From assembly GCA_035371905.1 (NCBI GenBank), contig DAORXQ010000006.1:1-39780 (forward strand): 39,780 bases of DNA. The letters run 5' to 3'. This DNA comes from a bacterium. GTDB taxonomy: Bacteria; Ratteibacteria; UBA8468; B48-G9; JAFGKM01. Both the position numbers and the translations under genes were made by a program. The notes under the pieces are model-generated. The model worked only from the letters and a program-made list of their open reading frames with translations, had not been told where the DNA came from and did not search any database. This document shows, piece after piece, positions 17,590-25,575 of this stretch. The number at the start of each line of letters is the position of its first letter. Position 1 is the stretch's first letter.

Positions 17590-17613
17590 TTTCCCACCTT
17601 CTTTCTTAACTTT

Positions 17614-17642
17614 AAGATATCATAATTTTAATTAGTTTTCAA
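17614..17642 (-). promoter_or_regulatory. Predicted promoter of the UlaG-like gene
   Basis: On the minus strand: TTGAAA (17642-17637), 17-nt spacer, TATCTT (17619-17614). The transcript would start about 18 nt upstream of the ATG at 17589. It lies in the 89-nt gap between this gene and the end of the SGNH operon. Confidence 0.5.
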
Positions 17643-17678
17643 ATCATCATAATTTTGTAAAATTTCTCTTTTTCAATT

Positions 17679-18773
17679 TTATTTTTCAGCATCTGTTTCT
17701 ATAAGATAAAAATATAAAAGATAAGCAAGAACAATCCTGCCAATTTCATTTGCATGTACAGGGTCTCTTAAAAATACATCATAAGGTAAATTTGAATTTT
17801 TTATATATTCACCCCAATATGCTTCAATATCAAAAAATTCAATCTTTTCTTCTTCTGAAAGTTTTTTTAATCTATATCTGTAAGAACTCTCATCATCCGG
17901 TATTTCAAATGTCCATTCGGGATTAGTTCTTGGGTCTCCTTCTTTTCCAACCGCTTTACTCATAATAATTATTTCTGTGTCTGGCTTTTTTTCTCTTACC
18001 TGTTTTACAACATTTCTTATCGCTTCTGTATCATTTTTATTACTTATCCCACCAATTATAAGTAAATCAGGATTATAATCAAGAACATACTCTTTAACTC
18101 TGTTTTCTTCCTGATAATACCAGCAACCTGTTCCTCCTCTTACAGATGTTATAATTTTTATTTTTGCTTTTGGATATATTTTTTTAAGAAGGATATCAAA
18201 AAAAGAATTTCCCGTATCATTTATGATACTGTCTCCAAGCATTACAATCCTTAAATTTTCTCCTTTTTTCAGTTTTTTCATTGTTTCAGGTATATAATTC
18301 TTTTTTATAGTAAATTTTTTAATTTCCGGGATTTTTTTGTATAAATTTTCCATCCAGTATAAAATTTCCTTTTCAGTAGCATTTTTGATTGAAATATTTT
18401 TTATTTCAAATGGAATTTTATTCCTTTCAATTTTTTGAAAAATTACTTTTCCATATTTAGCATTACATTTTCCTCTAAAATAAAAAGTGTTTTCAGTAAA
18501 ATCCGTACTTTTATCAAAACTTGAATAATTATCTGCTATTAATTGATTTTTATTTTTATCATAAAAAATAATTGCCCAGAAATTTTTATAGGGTGATTTT
18601 GAAGTAAAGGTTAATTTATAAAAATTAAACTCTTTTACAGGAAAAAAATCGCTTTCCCATTTCCCTTCATTTACAGTAATTAAATCGTCATGCTTAAATA
18701 TAACTTTATAGTTTGAGTTATACACAATTACTCCAATAGTCAAAAATATTATAGCAGAAAGGAAGTTTATCAT
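17679..18773 (-). CDS. Membrane-anchored SGNH/GDSL-type hydrolase
   Basis: 364 residues. One N-terminal membrane helix or uncleaved signal (4-18), a beta-rich region (about 40-135) that looks like a carbohydrate-binding jelly roll, and a C-terminal SGNH domain: GDS with Ser182, glycine at 213-214 (RGGTG), Asn245 in GGISNKND, and Asp337/His340 in DPVHANEIG. The catalytic set is complete, so an exported esterase or sugar deacetylase is likely. The start overlaps the upstream amidohydrolase by 4 nt. It is the last gene of the four-gene minus-strand operon. Confidence 0.82.
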   Translation of the reverse strand: MINFLSAIIFLTIGVIVYNSNYKVIFKHDDLITVNEGKWESDFFPVKEFNFYKLTFTSKSPYKNFWAIIFYDKNKNQLIADNYSSFDKSTDFTENTFYFRGKCNAKYGKVIFQKIERNKIPFEIKNISIKNATEKEILYWMENLYKKIPEIKKFTIKKNYIPETMKKLKKGENLRIVMLGDSIINDTGNSFFDILLKKIYPKAKIKIITSVRGGTGCWYYQEENRVKEYVLDYNPDLLIIGGISNKNDTEAIRNVVKQVREKKPDTEIIIMSKAVGKEGDPRTNPEWTFEIPDDESSYRYRLKKLSEEEKIEFFDIEAYWGEYIKNSNLPYDVFLRDPVHANEIGRIVLAYLLYFYLIETDAEK

Positions 18774-19567
18774 TCAAAAATCTTTAAGATTTTATTAGCA
18801 TTTAAATAAAGTATTTTTCTACAATCCTCTTCTGAAATTCCACTCCCAAGTAAAGCACCTATATAATAATGATGATTAAACCATGGAAAATCAGTACCAA
18901 AAAGTATCCTATCAGAACCAATTTCATAAACAAATTTTTCAATTATCCCTCTTTCATCAAGAATAGCACAAAGTTCAAGATAAACATTCTCATATTTTTT
19001 AACAAATTCAATTGCTTTTTCCCAATCACCATGAATAGAATGTCCAAGTATAAGAATTAAGTTTTTATATTTTTTTAATATTTTTTCCACCTCATCCGCT
19101 CCATCATAAATACTTCTACCCCATGTATGAGTTAAGACAATAAGTTTATTTTTATCAGCAAATTCAAAGACAGGTTTATATTTTTTATCTGAAAGGGGTA
19201 TTTTATGATAATCAGGTAAAAGTTTCAAACCAACATATACATCTCTGTATTTATCAAATGTACTTAAATCTTTCTCTACTACTTCAGGATAATTTGGATT
19301 TATTCCGCAATATGCTTTAAATTTTTCAGGATATTTCCTAACTGCTTCTATATTGTACTTATTCCCTTCCTCAGGATAAAGAAGTGCATAATTATGACAG
19401 AAAACAATTAATTTTACACCAGCCAGTTCCATTCTTTTTGCCATGGTATCAGGGTCAGTATAAGGCATATGACTTCCATAAAAAAGTCCCATATGGCAGT
19501 GGATGTCTATTACAGGACAATCTTCTAACTTTCCCTTTTTTAAAAATTCCTTCCAGAGTTTATTCAT
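18770..19567 (-). CDS. Amidohydrolase family protein (intact metal site)
   Basis: 265 residues of the Amidohydrolase_2 type TIM barrel. Ligands are visible: Asp21-Ile-His23-Cys-His25 at strand 1, His147 in LTHTWG, His176 in LGHSIHG, and Asp226 in LFGTDFPW. Such enzymes hydrolyse or decarboxylate small carboxylic substrates; no signal peptide, so cytoplasmic. It overlaps the downstream SGNH gene by 4 nt and its upstream neighbour by 8 nt, which encodes a related barrel lacking these residues. Confidence 0.88.
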   Translation of the reverse strand: MNKLWKEFLKKGKLEDCPVIDIHCHMGLFYGSHMPYTDPDTMAKRMELAGVKLIVFCHNYALLYPEEGNKYNIEAVRKYPEKFKAYCGINPNYPEVVEKDLSTFDKYRDVYVGLKLLPDYHKIPLSDKKYKPVFEFADKNKLIVLTHTWGRSIYDGADEVEKILKKYKNLILILGHSIHGDWEKAIEFVKKYENVYLELCAILDERGIIEKFVYEIGSDRILFGTDFPWFNHHYYIGALLGSGISEEDCRKILYLNANKILKIFE

Positions 19568-20321
19568 ATTTTATCCTTTTAATTATTCTCTCTATATTTT
19601 TATGTGCAATCTTTTCTTTATCTTTTTCATTTATTTCTGCATGTACAAGTTGTAGAATTGATGCCTCAAAATACCTTTCAGGAAAACCGCTTCCAAAAAC
19701 AATTCTTTCTGCTCCATATTTTTTAACTGTTTCCTCAATTCCACCTTCCTGTAAAGAAAGTAAACTTGATTCAAGATAAACATTTGGGCATTTTTCAATT
19801 AATGGCCATGTAAAACGATTTGTATTCCAGATACCAAGATTACATAAAATACAGGTTAATTTTGGAAAATTATTTAAAATTGAATAAACATCTCTATAAT
19901 CAACAGAAAAACCACTTAATAAATCAAAAAAAACAGGAAAATTTTTATATTCAAGTTCAGAAAGAAAATCACCAAAAGTTATTTTATCTAAAATATAGTT
20001 ATGTTTCTTTGGAAAAAAATTGAAACCAACAATTTTTTTATTTTTTAAATCTTTAAAATCTATTTTCTTTATTTCGTCTGTTTGAAATGGTAAAAGTGTA
20101 ATTATTCCATAAAATTTTTCTTTATCTGCAATCTCTTTTATTAAAATTTCATTTCCGAATTCAGGATGGACATCTCTCTGGGAAATATGATAAACTATCG
20201 CCTTTTTTATATTCAACTCATCAAGTTTTTCAGAGATTCGCTTTAAAGAAACAGATATTTTCTTTATATCATCTTTCAAATTTCCAAACCAGACATTTAC
20301 ATCAAAAAATTCAATATTCAT
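19560..20321 (-). CDS. Amidohydrolase-like protein lacking the metal ligands
   Basis: 253 residues with the same overall layout as the next gene: an N-terminal strand, a C-terminal FGSGFPERYFEASILQL like the FGTDFPW region, and NVYLESSLLS like NVYLELCAIL. The metal residues are changed: DxHxH is DVNVW (7-11), the third-ligand position reads VFFDL (131-135), the next reads LCNLG (160-164), and the catalytic Asp is Gly213 in GSGFP. It is therefore probably a non-catalytic homolog (structural partner or binding protein). Overlaps DegT by 4 nt and the active paralog by 8 nt. Confidence 0.75.
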   Translation of the reverse strand: MNIEFFDVNVWFGNLKDDIKKISVSLKRISEKLDELNIKKAIVYHISQRDVHPEFGNEILIKEIADKEKFYGIITLLPFQTDEIKKIDFKDLKNKKIVGFNFFPKKHNYILDKITFGDFLSELEYKNFPVFFDLLSGFSVDYRDVYSILNNFPKLTCILCNLGIWNTNRFTWPLIEKCPNVYLESSLLSLQEGGIEETVKKYGAERIVFGSGFPERYFEASILQLVHAEINEKDKEKIAHKNIERIIKRIKYE

Positions 20322-21499
20322 TTTTTATAAACTTCTTCCACTGCCTTTTTTATTTTTTTTACCTTTTCCTTTATATCTTTATCTTTCCAGTCAGGATTGA
20401 CAGAAATTAAAACAGTTCTGCTTAAATTCTCTATTGATTTTGGATACATTTCTTTTGTATAAGTATGTCTTAAATTTTGATTTTCAGGGAAATTATATGG
20501 ATTCAATCTTTCCTTATGCCATATTCTCTTTTCAATTACCGGCTTCCAGTCAAACCATACATGTTTTCCTGAATCAATAGGTCTGTAGCCACCAGCAATT
20601 TCAACAAACTTTTTTGCGGTATTTTCGTCATCAAATCTAAAACCAATCATAATTCCACAATCTCCTTCTATATCATTTGAAGGAATAAACTTAATTCCTG
20701 GATAATCAATAAGTTCTTCCATTATTCTTCTTTTGTTTTTCCTCAAATCCTTCAGTATTTTATCAAGCCGTTTTAACTGAACTCTCATTATTGCACCCAT
20801 AATTTCACTTGCTCTGAATTGTAGTCCAAGAAAAATAGGAATTGAAAATTCACCAGCATAGGGTCTGAAAGCAGTTCCACTATCATGAAATATACTTGCC
20901 TTTTCGTAAATTATTCTATCATCTGTTACAAGACCACCACCTTCACCACAACTTATTACTTTGAAATAATTAAAACTGTAAGCGCCCGCATCTCCCCATG
21001 TACCCAATCTTTTACCTTTAAAACTTCCACCGACTGCCTGACAGCAATCTTCAAGTACTTTTAAATTATATCTTTTCGCAATATTCATTATCTTTTCCAT
21101 ATTACAAGGAAATCCAACCATATGAACAGGAATAATTGCCTTTGTATTTTTTGTTATCTTTTTTTCCAGATCTATCGGGTCCATTGTACATGTTTCATCA
21201 ACCTCAACCACAACAGGAATTGCTCCAACCATAAGAACTGCAGTTGCAGTTGCCATAAAAGTATATGATGGAATTAAAACCTCATCTCCAGGTCCAATAT
21301 CAAATCCTACAAGTCCACAAATTAATGCAGCAGTTCCTCCTCCATTTAAAAGTAAAGCATATTTAGTTCCAATTTTCTTAGCCCATTCCTTTTCAAACTT
21401 ATCACACTCACTCAATTTTCCACTTTTAACCCTGAATAACTCCTTACTTTTTATTACTTTTTCAACTGCCTTTACTTCTTCTTTCCCTATTCTATACAT
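20318..21499 (-). CDS. DegT/DnrJ/EryC1/StrS-family aminotransferase
   Basis: 393 residues. PLP-enzyme features: NGGGTAALICGL (52-63), SYTFMATATAV (78-88), Asp151 and Gln154 in DCCQAVGG, and the Schiff-base Lys180 in YSFNYFKVISCGEGG. These enzymes transaminate keto-sugars or, as in AHBA synthase relatives, other cyclic ketones. The ATG follows AAGGAGGAT at the ideal distance. First gene of the operon 21499-17679; the partner genes suggest modification of an amino sugar or cyclitol, but the substrate is not shown. Confidence 0.93.
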   Translation of the reverse strand: MYRIGKEEVKAVEKVIKSKELFRVKSGKLSECDKFEKEWAKKIGTKYALLLNGGGTAALICGLVGFDIGPGDEVLIPSYTFMATATAVLMVGAIPVVVEVDETCTMDPIDLEKKITKNTKAIIPVHMVGFPCNMEKIMNIAKRYNLKVLEDCCQAVGGSFKGKRLGTWGDAGAYSFNYFKVISCGEGGGLVTDDRIIYEKASIFHDSGTAFRPYAGEFSIPIFLGLQFRASEIMGAIMRVQLKRLDKILKDLRKNKRRIMEELIDYPGIKFIPSNDIEGDCGIMIGFRFDDENTAKKFVEIAGGYRPIDSGKHVWFDWKPVIEKRIWHKERLNPYNFPENQNLRHTYTKEMYPKSIENLSRTVLISVNPDWKDKDIKEKVKKIKKAVEEVYKK

Positions 21500-21522
21500 G
21501 ATATCCTCCTTTTTTATTTTTA

Positions 21523-21550
21523 ATTATATAATTTTTAAGATTTACTTCAA
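21523..21550 (-). promoter_or_regulatory. Predicted promoter of the DegT-amidohydrolase-SGNH operon
   Basis: On the minus strand: TTGAAG (21550-21545), 16-nt spacer, perfect TATAAT (21528-21523). It is divergent from the promoter at 21578-21606, with only 27 bp between the two -35 elements, so one regulator could affect both units. Confidence 0.65.
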
Positions 21551-21577
21551 ACATTTTGAGACAAAAGGGGAACTCTA

Positions 21578-21606
21578 TTGACCAGAAGTTTTTCAGGATG
21601 TATGAT
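21578..21606 (+). promoter_or_regulatory. Predicted promoter of the por operon
   Basis: TTGACC (21578-21583), 17-nt spacer, TATGAT (21601-21606). The start site would lie about 6 nt before the ATG at 21619, and no Shine-Dalgarno sequence is visible (the sequence there is A/T with one G), so the message may be leaderless. Confidence 0.65.
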
Positions 21607-21618
21607 TAAAAAGTAAAA

Positions 21619-22287
21619 ATGGAAATTTATAAAAATCTGATTAAAATAAAAAAGCAGGAGTTGTTTCTTTTTTTTATAACCTTTTTATATGTTTCTTTGA
21701 GAAGTTTTTTACTGGAAAAATTTAAAACCTACTATTTTTTTCTTTTTTTCTTTGAAATTTATTTTACAATTTCAGTATATGCTGGAATTAAAAAATGTGT
21801 CTATGATGAAACATTTACTTTTTCTGATATATTCAGGGACGGATTTTATTTTTTCCCATCTATTTTACTTTATAATCTTCTTATAAGTTTGCTTGCTGGA
21901 ATTATTTATTTAATTGCTTTAAGTGCAATTTCTTCAATCAAAATACTTTCATTTTTTTCTTTTTTTCTTTTCTTTATAATAGTTGTGTGGGCTGCACTAC
22001 CATTTTTTTATATTTTTTTAACTCTTTATACCCCTTTTATAATTTTAGCGGAAAACGAGACAATTTTTGAGGGAATTAAGAAAAGTTATGACTTCATGAA
22101 AAACAAATTATCAGAACTTATAAATTTATTTTTTCCGTTTTTGGTTTTCTGGGTTTTTTTCTTTACAATTTTTCAAAAATATGATAAAATAACTTTCTTA
22201 AAAATTATTTTATTATTTTTAGTTTCTTTTCTTGAAATTTTGACAATTAAAACAGTTTTTCTTGTATACAAAGGAGTTAAAAAATGA
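21619..22287 (+). CDS. Multi-pass membrane protein of unknown function
   Basis: 222 residues, extremely rich in Phe, Leu and Ile, with about five or six membrane segments (around 17-33, 40-57, 75-100, 110-150, 165-185, 190-212). A motif-like stretch between helices, TPFIILAENETIFEGIKKSY followed by DFMKNKLSELI, resembles the amphipathic helix of YciC/DUF4013-like membrane proteins; I do not assign a family. It is the first gene of the por transcript and overlaps porG by 4 nt. No enzymatic motif is visible. Confidence 0.7.
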   Translation: MEIYKNLIKIKKQELFLFFITFLYVSLRSFLLEKFKTYYFFLFFFEIYFTISVYAGIKKCVYDETFTFSDIFRDGFYFFPSILLYNLLISLLAGIIYLIALSAISSIKILSFFSFFLFFIIVVWAALPFFYIFLTLYTPFIILAENETIFEGIKKSYDFMKNKLSELINLFFPFLVFWVFFFTIFQKYDKITFLKIILLFLVSFLEILTIKTVFLVYKGVKK

Positions 22288-22862
22288 AAGAAATTTTTGA
22301 GATAAGATGGCATGGAAGAGGAGGTCAGGGAGCAAAAACAGCAGCACTTCTTTTTGGAGATGCTTGTATTTCAACTGGTAAATATATACAGGCATTTCCT
22401 GAATATGGACCTGAAAGAATGGGAGCACCTGTTGCTTCTTTTAACAGAATAAGTTCCTCTCCAATAAGAATTCACTCTGGTATTGAAAACCCTGATGTTG
22501 TCGTGGTTCTTGATTTTTCACTTGTAGAACAGATTAATGTTTGTGAAGGTCTTGATGAAAAAGAAGGTATTTTACTCATTAACTCTCCTTTATCTCCAGA
22601 AGAAATTAAAAAAAAGATAAATTTTAAAGGGAAGGTATACACTGTTGATGCTTCAAAAATTGCAATGGAGACAATTGGAAGGAATATACCGAATACTCCA
22701 ATGATGGGTGCTCTTGTGAAGGTTACAGGGATACTTACACTTGAAGAATTGTTGAAAGATACAGAAAAAAAATTGCAGGTGAAATTCAGAAATAAACCAG
22801 AAGTTATTGAAGGAAATCTGAAAGCAATAGAAAGAGCATATAATGAAGTGAAAGGAGATTGA
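22284..22862 (+). CDS. porG: Pyruvate:ferredoxin oxidoreductase, gamma subunit
   Basis: 192 residues. Starts with the family motif IRWHGRGGQGAKTAALL (GRGGQG at 11-16) and continues YGPERMGAPVASFNRIS and PDVVVVLDFSLV, the 2-oxoacid:acceptor oxidoreductase gamma domain that binds CoA. A four-subunit POR (gamma-delta-alpha-beta, separate chains) is encoded here. AAGGAG at 22269-22274 precedes the ATG; it overlaps the membrane protein gene by 4 nt. Confidence 0.93.
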   Translation: MKEIFEIRWHGRGGQGAKTAALLFGDACISTGKYIQAFPEYGPERMGAPVASFNRISSSPIRIHSGIENPDVVVVLDFSLVEQINVCEGLDEKEGILLINSPLSPEEIKKKINFKGKVYTVDASKIAMETIGRNIPNTPMMGALVKVTGILTLEELLKDTEKKLQVKFRNKPEVIEGNLKAIERAYNEVKGD

Positions 22863-22863
22863 A

Positions 22864-23154
22864 ATGGAAAAAAAGTTGACATGGAAAGAATTACCAGTTG
22901 GAGATATACTTGAAGGGGGTAGTTCTTTAAATTTTAAAACAGGAAATTGGAGAAGCAAAAAACCTGTTCATATTCCTGAAAAATGTATTAATTGTTTTAT
23001 ATGCTGGATAAGTTGTCCTGATGATGCTATTGTCGTTGATTCAGAAAAAGGGAAATGGTCTCACTTTAATTATGATTACTGTAAAGGTTGTGGAATATGC
23101 GCCTATGAATGTCCTAAAAAAGCAATAGAAATGAAGGATGAGGGGGAAAAATGA
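22864..23154 (+). CDS. porD: Pyruvate:ferredoxin oxidoreductase, delta (ferredoxin) subunit
   Basis: 96 residues. Two complete 4Fe-4S motifs: CINCFICWISCP (about 40-51) and CKGCGICAYECP (about 71-82), both CxxCxxCxxxCP. Residues 1-30 resemble the family's N-terminal extension before the cluster domain. It passes electrons from the TPP site to external ferredoxin. It lies 1 nt after porG; its stop overlaps the next small gene by 4 nt. Confidence 0.93.
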   Translation: MEKKLTWKELPVGDILEGGSSLNFKTGNWRSKKPVHIPEKCINCFICWISCPDDAIVVDSEKGKWSHFNYDYCKGCGICAYECPKKAIEMKDEGEK

Positions 23155-23444
23155 AAAAGAAAATTTATTTATTAGGGGTTTTACTTTTATCAGGATGGAT
23201 TTTTTCAGGTGCTGAATATTTGATTTTTAAGAATGAGAAGGAAAAATTGAATAAACAACTGATTGAAAAAGAAATGGAAATAACAACTTATAAAAGCATA
23301 CTTGGAGAAGTGGAAAAAGCGCAGAAAGATATAGATAACATCATAAACAATTTAAATAACTTAAAGTTAAAACTTCAAACAATGGAAGAAAAAATTAAAA
23401 AGGGAGATGAAAATGGGAATAAAAGTAGCGAAAACAGCCAATGA
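23151..23444 (+). CDS. Small membrane or exported coiled-coil protein inside the por operon
   Basis: 97 residues, not recognised. Basic N-terminus (MKKK) and a hydrophobic stretch at about 5-20 (IYLLGVLLLSGWIFSG) form one membrane helix or a signal peptide. From about 27 to 85 the sequence is a charged heptad-like coiled coil (LNKQLIEKEMEITTYK, then LNNLKLKLQTMEEKIKK), ending in a polar tail. GAGGGGG precedes the ATG, which overlaps the porD stop by 4 nt; the 3' end overlaps porA by about 32 nt. The positive-inside rule puts the coiled coil outside the cytoplasm. Tight embedding argues it is a real gene. Confidence 0.7.
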   Translation: MKKKIYLLGVLLLSGWIFSGAEYLIFKNEKEKLNKQLIEKEMEITTYKSILGEVEKAQKDIDNIINNLNNLKLKLQTMEEKIKKGDENGNKSSENSQ

Positions 23445-24603
23445 AGCATTTGCAGAAGGGATGAGACAGATAAACCCAGATGTTGTTGCTGCATATCCAA
23501 TAACACCTGCAACTGAAATTGTCCAGATTTTTTCTCAATTTGTTGCTGATGGACGTGTTAAAACAGAATTTATACAGGTTGAAAGTGAACATTCAGCAAT
23601 GAGTGCCTGTATTGGAGCAAGTGCAGCAGGTGCAAGAGCAATGACTGGAACTTCTTCACAGGGACTTGCTTTAATGTGGGAAATGCTCTATATTGCTTCT
23701 GGATTTCGTTTACCAATAATAATGGCAGTTGTCAATAGAGCACTTTCCTCACCTATTAATATTCACTGCGACCATTCAGATACTTTTGGAGCAAGGGATA
23801 GTGGATGGATACAGATTTATTCAGAAAATGTTCAGGAGACATATGATAATTTAATACAGGGAGTAAGAATTGCTGAACATCCTGAAGTTAGATTACCCTG
23901 TATGATTATGACTGATGGATTTATTTTAAGCCATTGCCTTGAAACAATGGAGATGCTTTCAGACGAAGAAGTTCAGGAATTTGTTGGAAATCCACCTGAA
24001 AGAGAAAATCTGATAAAGGCATTGATTGATGGGAAACCGATAACAATAGGAGCACTTGATTTACAGGACTATTATTTTGAACATAAAAGACAGCAGGCAG
24101 AAGGGATGAGAAATGCTTTAAAAGTTATACTTGAAATAGGAAAGGAATTTGGAGACAGATTTGGAAGATATTATGAATTTGTGGAAAATTATAAACTTGA
24201 AGATGCAGATATAGGAATTGTTGTTATTGGTTCAACTGCTGGGACAGGAAAAGAAGTTGTTGATAGTTTAAGAAAAAAAGGAATAAAGGCAGGACTTTTG
24301 AAAATAAGGGTTTTAAGGCCTTTACCAGTTGAGGATATCAAAAATTCATTAAAAAATTTAAAAGTTGTTGGAATTATGGATAGAGTAGAAGGTATGAATG
24401 CTTTTTGTGGTCCATTATATTCTGAAATTTCTGCATGTTTATATGACCTTGAAAAAAAACCTATTTTAACTGATTTTGTTTATGGACTTGGTGGAAGAGA
24501 TGTAAAGATTGAAGATGTTGAAATAATTTTTAATGATTTACTAAAAATTCTGGAAAAAGGGAAAAAGGACTTTACATTAAAATATATAGGAGTAAGGGAA
24601 TAA
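23413..24603 (+). CDS. porA: Pyruvate:ferredoxin oxidoreductase, alpha subunit
   Basis: 396 residues from ATG 23413. I prefer this start over ATG 23407 because AGGGAG (23401-23406) touches 23407 but sits 6 nt from 23413. N-terminal TPP-partner domain with NEAFAEGMRQINPDVVAAYP and ITPATEIVQIFSQF, then ESEHSAMSACIGASAAGARA, TGTSSQGLALMWEML, and a C-terminal domain with VVIGSTAGTGKEVVDSLRKK. The sequence type is that of PorA rather than the 2-oxoglutarate enzyme, judged from length and motif. The start lies inside the preceding small gene. Confidence 0.93.
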   Translation: MGIKVAKTANEAFAEGMRQINPDVVAAYPITPATEIVQIFSQFVADGRVKTEFIQVESEHSAMSACIGASAAGARAMTGTSSQGLALMWEMLYIASGFRLPIIMAVVNRALSSPINIHCDHSDTFGARDSGWIQIYSENVQETYDNLIQGVRIAEHPEVRLPCMIMTDGFILSHCLETMEMLSDEEVQEFVGNPPERENLIKALIDGKPITIGALDLQDYYFEHKRQQAEGMRNALKVILEIGKEFGDRFGRYYEFVENYKLEDADIGIVVIGSTAGTGKEVVDSLRKKGIKAGLLKIRVLRPLPVEDIKNSLKNLKVVGIMDRVEGMNAFCGPLYSEISACLYDLEKKPILTDFVYGLGGRDVKIEDVEIIFNDLLKILEKGKKDFTLKYIGVRE

Positions 24604-24635
24604 TTCGGAGGACGGTCCTCCGAAAAAAAAGGAGG
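24604..24635 (+). promoter_or_regulatory. Hairpin that can compete for the porB ribosome-binding site
   Basis: A perfect inverted repeat, arms 24604-24613 (TTCGGAGGAC) and 24615-24624 (GTCCTCCGAA) around G24614. It is followed by a run of A, then the porB Shine-Dalgarno GGAGG at 24631-24635 and ATG at 24641. The CCTCC in the second arm (24617-24621) is complementary both to GGAGG in the first arm and to the porB site, so two pairings are possible. It lacks a T run, so it is not a standard terminator. It could also protect mRNA ends or set the porA:porB ratio. Confidence 0.55.
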
Positions 24636-24640
24636 AAAAA

Positions 24641-25561
24641 ATGCCAAGTATAAGAGAACTTGCGAAAAGAGAAAGTAGATTTATTTCAGGTCACAGATTG
24701 TGTGCTGGTTGTGGAGCAGGAATAGTTATGCGACTTGTTCTACTTGCTATTGATAAACCTGTTATTGCTTCCTGTGCCACAGGATGTGTTGAAGTTGCAT
24801 CTACAATTTTCCCTTATTCAGCATGGAAAATTCCATGGATACATTCTGCATTTGAAAATTCAGCAGCAACAATAAGTGGAATAGAGGCAGCATACAATGT
24901 TTTTAAAAGAGAAGGGAAAATTGATAAAGATATTGTATTTGTTGGTTTTGGAGGAGATGGTGGAACTCATGATATTGGATTTCAGGCATTAAGTGGAGCT
25001 GCTGAAAGAGGTCATAATGTTTTATATGTTTGTTACAATAATCAGGCATATATGAATACAGGTATACAGAGGTCAGGAGCAACTCCTAAATATGCTCATA
25101 CAACTACTTCTCCTGTTGGAAAAGTAATTCCCGGTAAAATTCAGTGGCAGAAAAATCTTGTTGAAATTATGGTTGCACACGGAATTCCGTATGCTGCAAC
25201 TTCTATACCTGGAAGATGGAATGACCTTGTAAATAAGGTTGAAAAAGCAGTAAAAATTAATGGTTTTAAATTTATAGAAGTTTTATCACCATGTCGTCTT
25301 GGCTGGCCTCATGAACCTGAACTGACGATGGAAATTTCACGGCTTGCAGTTGAAACATGTATCTGGCCATTATATGAAGTTGTAGAAGGTAAATATAAAC
25401 TCACTTACAAACCAAAAGAGAAAAAACCGGTAAGTGAATGGTTTAAATTACAGGGAAGATTCAGACACTTACTTTTACCTCAAAACAGTGGTTTACTTGA
25501 AAGCATACAGAAAGAAGTTGATAGAAGATGGGAAGATTTATTGAAAAAATGTGAAAGTTAA
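24641..25561 (+). CDS. porB: Pyruvate:ferredoxin oxidoreductase, beta subunit (TPP-binding)
   Basis: 306 residues. Cluster cysteines Cys21 and Cys24 (CAGCGAG), Cys49 (or Cys45) in CATGCVEV, and a later one in LSPCRLGW match the 4Fe-4S site of PorB. TPP motif GDGGTHDIGFQALSGAAERG (105-124) to NVLYVCYNNQAYMNTG (126-141). With porA it forms the catalytic core that decarboxylates pyruvate. Ribosome-binding site AAGGAGG is ideal in position. Confidence 0.95.
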   Translation: MPSIRELAKRESRFISGHRLCAGCGAGIVMRLVLLAIDKPVIASCATGCVEVASTIFPYSAWKIPWIHSAFENSAATISGIEAAYNVFKREGKIDKDIVFVGFGGDGGTHDIGFQALSGAAERGHNVLYVCYNNQAYMNTGIQRSGATPKYAHTTTSPVGKVIPGKIQWQKNLVEIMVAHGIPYAATSIPGRWNDLVNKVEKAVKINGFKFIEVLSPCRLGWPHEPELTMEISRLAVETCIWPLYEVVEGKYKLTYKPKEKKPVSEWFKLQGRFRHLLLPQNSGLLESIQKEVDRRWEDLLKKCES

Positions 25562-25575
25562 TTTAAAATTGAAAA

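Noticed and set aside
24604..24630. Hairpin after porA as a Rho-independent terminator
   Set aside because: The stem is followed by A, not T, on the plus strand, and porB must be read through.
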